Assembly: GCA_002337385.1 (NCBI GenBank)
Contig: DDFY01000032.1
Coordinates: forward strand, 1-64,000
Length of the DNA stretch: 64,000 bases
Reading direction: 5' to 3'
Source: Erythrobacter sp. UBA1916
Lineage (GTDB): Bacteria > Pseudomonadota > Alphaproteobacteria > Sphingomonadales > Sphingomonadaceae
This document shows positions 62,716 through 64,000 of this stretch, piece after piece (positions within the stretch are counted from its first letter, which is position 1; each line of letters begins with the position of its first letter). A program made the translations under genes and the position numbers. The notes under the pieces were generated by a model, which worked only from the letters and a program-made list of their open reading frames with translations, made no database searches and was not told the DNA's origin.

Positions 62716-63222
62716 TCAATCCCGCTGGCGGTTCTTTGTTACACGGTCTTGACGGGTGGCGGTGCGCATGGTGTCGAGGTTGGCCAGCATCTTCATCAAC
62801 GCCTTGCGGCAGATGGCCAGCTCGTCCGCATCCACGCCTTCGCACAGCGCCTCGAAGTAGGCCCCCATGGCGGGCCAACCCTGTTGCAATCGCTCGCGTC
62901 CCGCCGGGAGCAGCACGATTTCCCGCCGCCGCTGGTCGTGCTCGGGGACCCGCCGTTCGACCAGCCCCTGATCGACCATGGCGTCGATTGCCCTGCTGGT
63001 GGAGGATTGCTCCATGAAGGTGCGGGCGGCGATCTCGTTGATGGTCAGGCCGTCCTCGATATGCAGGATCGACAGCGCGCGCAGACTGACCAGATTGGAG
63101 CCGCTTTCCGTCAGCAGGCGATTTTGCACCGGCTGCCCCTGGTTCGCCAGCCGGTTCACCAGATAGGGAATATGGGCTTCGAGATCTTCTTGCGAGCGGG
63201 GCAGGGCGGTGGGCTCGGTCAT
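62716..63222 (-). CDS. MarR-family transcriptional regulator (1)
   Basis: A 168-residue winged-helix regulator of the MarR group. The HTH reads SLRALSILHIEDGLTINEIA, then the recognition region SSTSRAIDAMVDQGLVER and the wing HDQRRREIVLLPAG. It begins in an ATGA overlap with the second marR-type gene and precedes the ligase gene. MarR proteins commonly repress aromatic-acid catabolic genes until a CoA thioester or aromatic ligand binds. The palindrome at 62677-62692 is its natural candidate target. Confidence 0.88.
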   Translation of the reverse strand: MTEPTALPRSQEDLEAHIPYLVNRLANQGQPVQNRLLTESGSNLVSLRALSILHIEDGLTINEIAARTFMEQSSTSRAIDAMVDQGLVERRVPEHDQRRREIVLLPAGRERLQQGWPAMGAYFEALCEGVDADELAICRKALMKMLANLDTMRTATRQDRVTKNRQRD

Positions 63223-63719
63223 TGAATGTGCTCTTCTTCTTGGGTGGCCACGCGGGCGGTCAGGTCGGCCAGCTCCGCGCAGATTGCCGTAAGGTGACTA
63301 TCGGGAGTGCTGCCCAGCCACTCGTGCAACAGGGTATCGTGATGGGCGCGGGCGGCAAGAAATGTATCCCGTCCGGTCTGCGTCGCACGAACGATCACGG
63401 CCCTGCGATCATCGGGCGCGGTGTCACGGACGATCAGGTTCTCGGCTGCCATCCGGCGCACCAGCCCGCTGACGTTTCCGCCCGTCACCTTCAACCGGCG
63501 CGAAAGTTCGCCCTGCGTCAGGCCATCAGGGCAGGCATAGAGCTGCGCCAGAACGTCGAATCTGGTCAGCGATATGCCGAACTCCGCGATCATCCTCCGG
63601 TTCAGGCGCGTGAACAGCTCGCGGTGAAAATCGAGGACGGCATTCCACGTTTGGCTTTGCAGATTGCGCGACGCTGGCTGCTGGGGCGGCACGGCGGACT
63701 CTTGTGTTGGTGCGATCAT
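63219..63719 (-). CDS. MarR-family transcriptional regulator (2)
   Basis: A 166-residue MarR regulator: FGISLTRFDVLAQLYACPDG, LTQGELSRRLKVTGGNVSGL and DRRAVIVRATQTG are the helix and wing parts. Start ATG 63719 has GAGG six bases ahead; the frame extends to 63755. It overlaps the first marR-type gene by four bases, an unusual tandem. The paralogues differ enough that they probably recognise different ligands or form distinct regulators. Confidence 0.87.
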   Translation of the reverse strand: MIAPTQESAVPPQQPASRNLQSQTWNAVLDFHRELFTRLNRRMIAEFGISLTRFDVLAQLYACPDGLTQGELSRRLKVTGGNVSGLVRRMAAENLIVRDTAPDDRRAVIVRATQTGRDTFLAARAHHDTLLHEWLGSTPDSHLTAICAELADLTARVATQEEEHIQ

Positions 63720-63784
63720 GGAGATCCTCGTATCGATCTTGCCGCAATTCGTCATGCCTGTCCGACAATGCCCGTAGGCACCTA

Positions 63785-64000
63785 TCAGGCAAAGCTGCGA
63801 ATCGTCTTGATCAGGCCCTCCAGATCGCCGCCTTCGCCTTCCTTGATCGCCGTTTCGCGCAGCCTGCGCGCCCAGTCGGCGGCATCATCGCGCTCGGCGA
63901 TGCGGCGAATTTCGTCGGTCACCATGGCGAATTTGGACAGGCCGCGGGTGTGGGTGTCGGAATAGCCTTTGATCAGACGCTGGCAGCGCACAACTTCGAC
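63785..64000 (-). CDS. C-terminus of indolepyruvate oxidoreductase beta-family protein (partial)
   Basis: The gene continues beyond the right edge; 71 codons are visible. They read RCQRLIKGYSDTHTRGLSKF and, later, DWARRLRETAIKEGEGG and EGLIKTIRSFA, which I recognise as the C-terminal region of indolepyruvate ferredoxin oxidoreductase beta-family proteins (IorB-type). The frame continues open to the window edge (the GTG at 63989-63991 is only an internal valine). Such enzymes decarboxylate aryl 2-oxo acids to CoA thioesters with ferredoxin. The gene is on the same strand as, and 65 bases upstream of, the marR-type gene pair. Identification from so short a tail is moderate. Confidence 0.55.
   Translation of the reverse strand, partial: VEVVRCQRLIKGYSDTHTRGLSKFAMVTDEIRRIAERDDAADWARRLRETAIKEGEGGDLEGLIKTIRSFA

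Overview
The window looks like chromosomal DNA of an alphaproteobacterium of the Sphingomonadaceae/Erythrobacteraceae type. The GC content is high, there are three large TonB-dependent receptors, and a TonB receptor / tryptophan-halogenase-like / SapC / cupin / LacI sugar locus of the kind common in sphingomonads and Caulobacter relatives is present. No rRNA, tRNA, IS element, complete prophage or CRISPR array was seen. All statements rest on reading the sequence and protein family knowledge; no database search was run.

Left edge (1-1250): two small DNA-binding proteins, one XRE-like and one AlpA-type with a GTG start, resembling the edge of an integrated element. 1250-11916: a BenM/CatM-like LysR regulator and a divergent ten-gene run, catBCA-benABCD-pcaIJDF (eleven genes with catC), encoding everything needed to take benzoate through catechol and 3-oxoadipate to succinyl-CoA plus acetyl-CoA. 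An ATAC-N7-GTAT operator sits on the regulator start codon. 11988-18243: an SDR, a LuxR-type regulator, a 2,4'-dihydroxyacetophenone-dioxygenase-like cupin, a glycerol-dehydrogenase-like enzyme and a TonB receptor. Together they suggest conversion of an aryl-1,2-diol to an aryl hydroxymethyl ketone and then to an aryl carboxylate plus formate, which would feed the benzoate operon. 18284-19736 holds no intact gene and looks decayed.

19737-33816: a carbohydrate locus on the minus strand: FucP-type transporter, GH3 glucosidase lipoprotein, second MFS transporter, LacI regulator, two flavin-halogenase-fold proteins, JmjC-like cupin, SapC and a TonB receptor. Similar near-palindromes around AACGTT lie upstream of the GH3 gene and the TonB receptor. 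34063-37176: a MetR-like regulator and the MesX/MesD (DUF1852 plus core-MetE) folate-independent methionine synthase pair, with matching palindromes before both transcription units.

37329-43822: a two-domain 2-aminobenzoyl-CoA/salicylyl-CoA monooxygenase-reductase, a maleate isomerase, a nitrilase, a gentisate 1,2-dioxygenase and an FAH-family hydrolase. The set fits a gentisate branch that passes through maleate. 43925-50507: SnoaL-like protein, PepSY protein, TonB receptor, cytochrome-c'-like lipoprotein and two small membrane proteins. 50524-54736: AraC regulator and an OCD-like / Rid / FAD-oxidoreductase amine-oxidation set. On the opposite strand, 54749-63719 reads MarR-MarR-acyl-CoA ligase-thiolase-fold protein-DUF35/SDR fusion-cyclase-APC permease-ALDH. 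The right edge carries what appears to be the C-terminus of an indolepyruvate oxidoreductase beta subunit.

The most interesting possibility is at the right: a coupled four-gene unit (ligase, thiolase-fold protein lacking the thiolase Cys and His, DUF35 fused to an inactive-looking SDR, isatin-hydrolase-like cyclase) next to a 2-oxoacid oxidoreductase. With the aminobenzoyl-CoA monooxygenase at 37 kb, it could form an indole-acetate/isatin to anthraniloyl-CoA route using a retro-aldol step. This is inference; the first oxygenase is not in the window.
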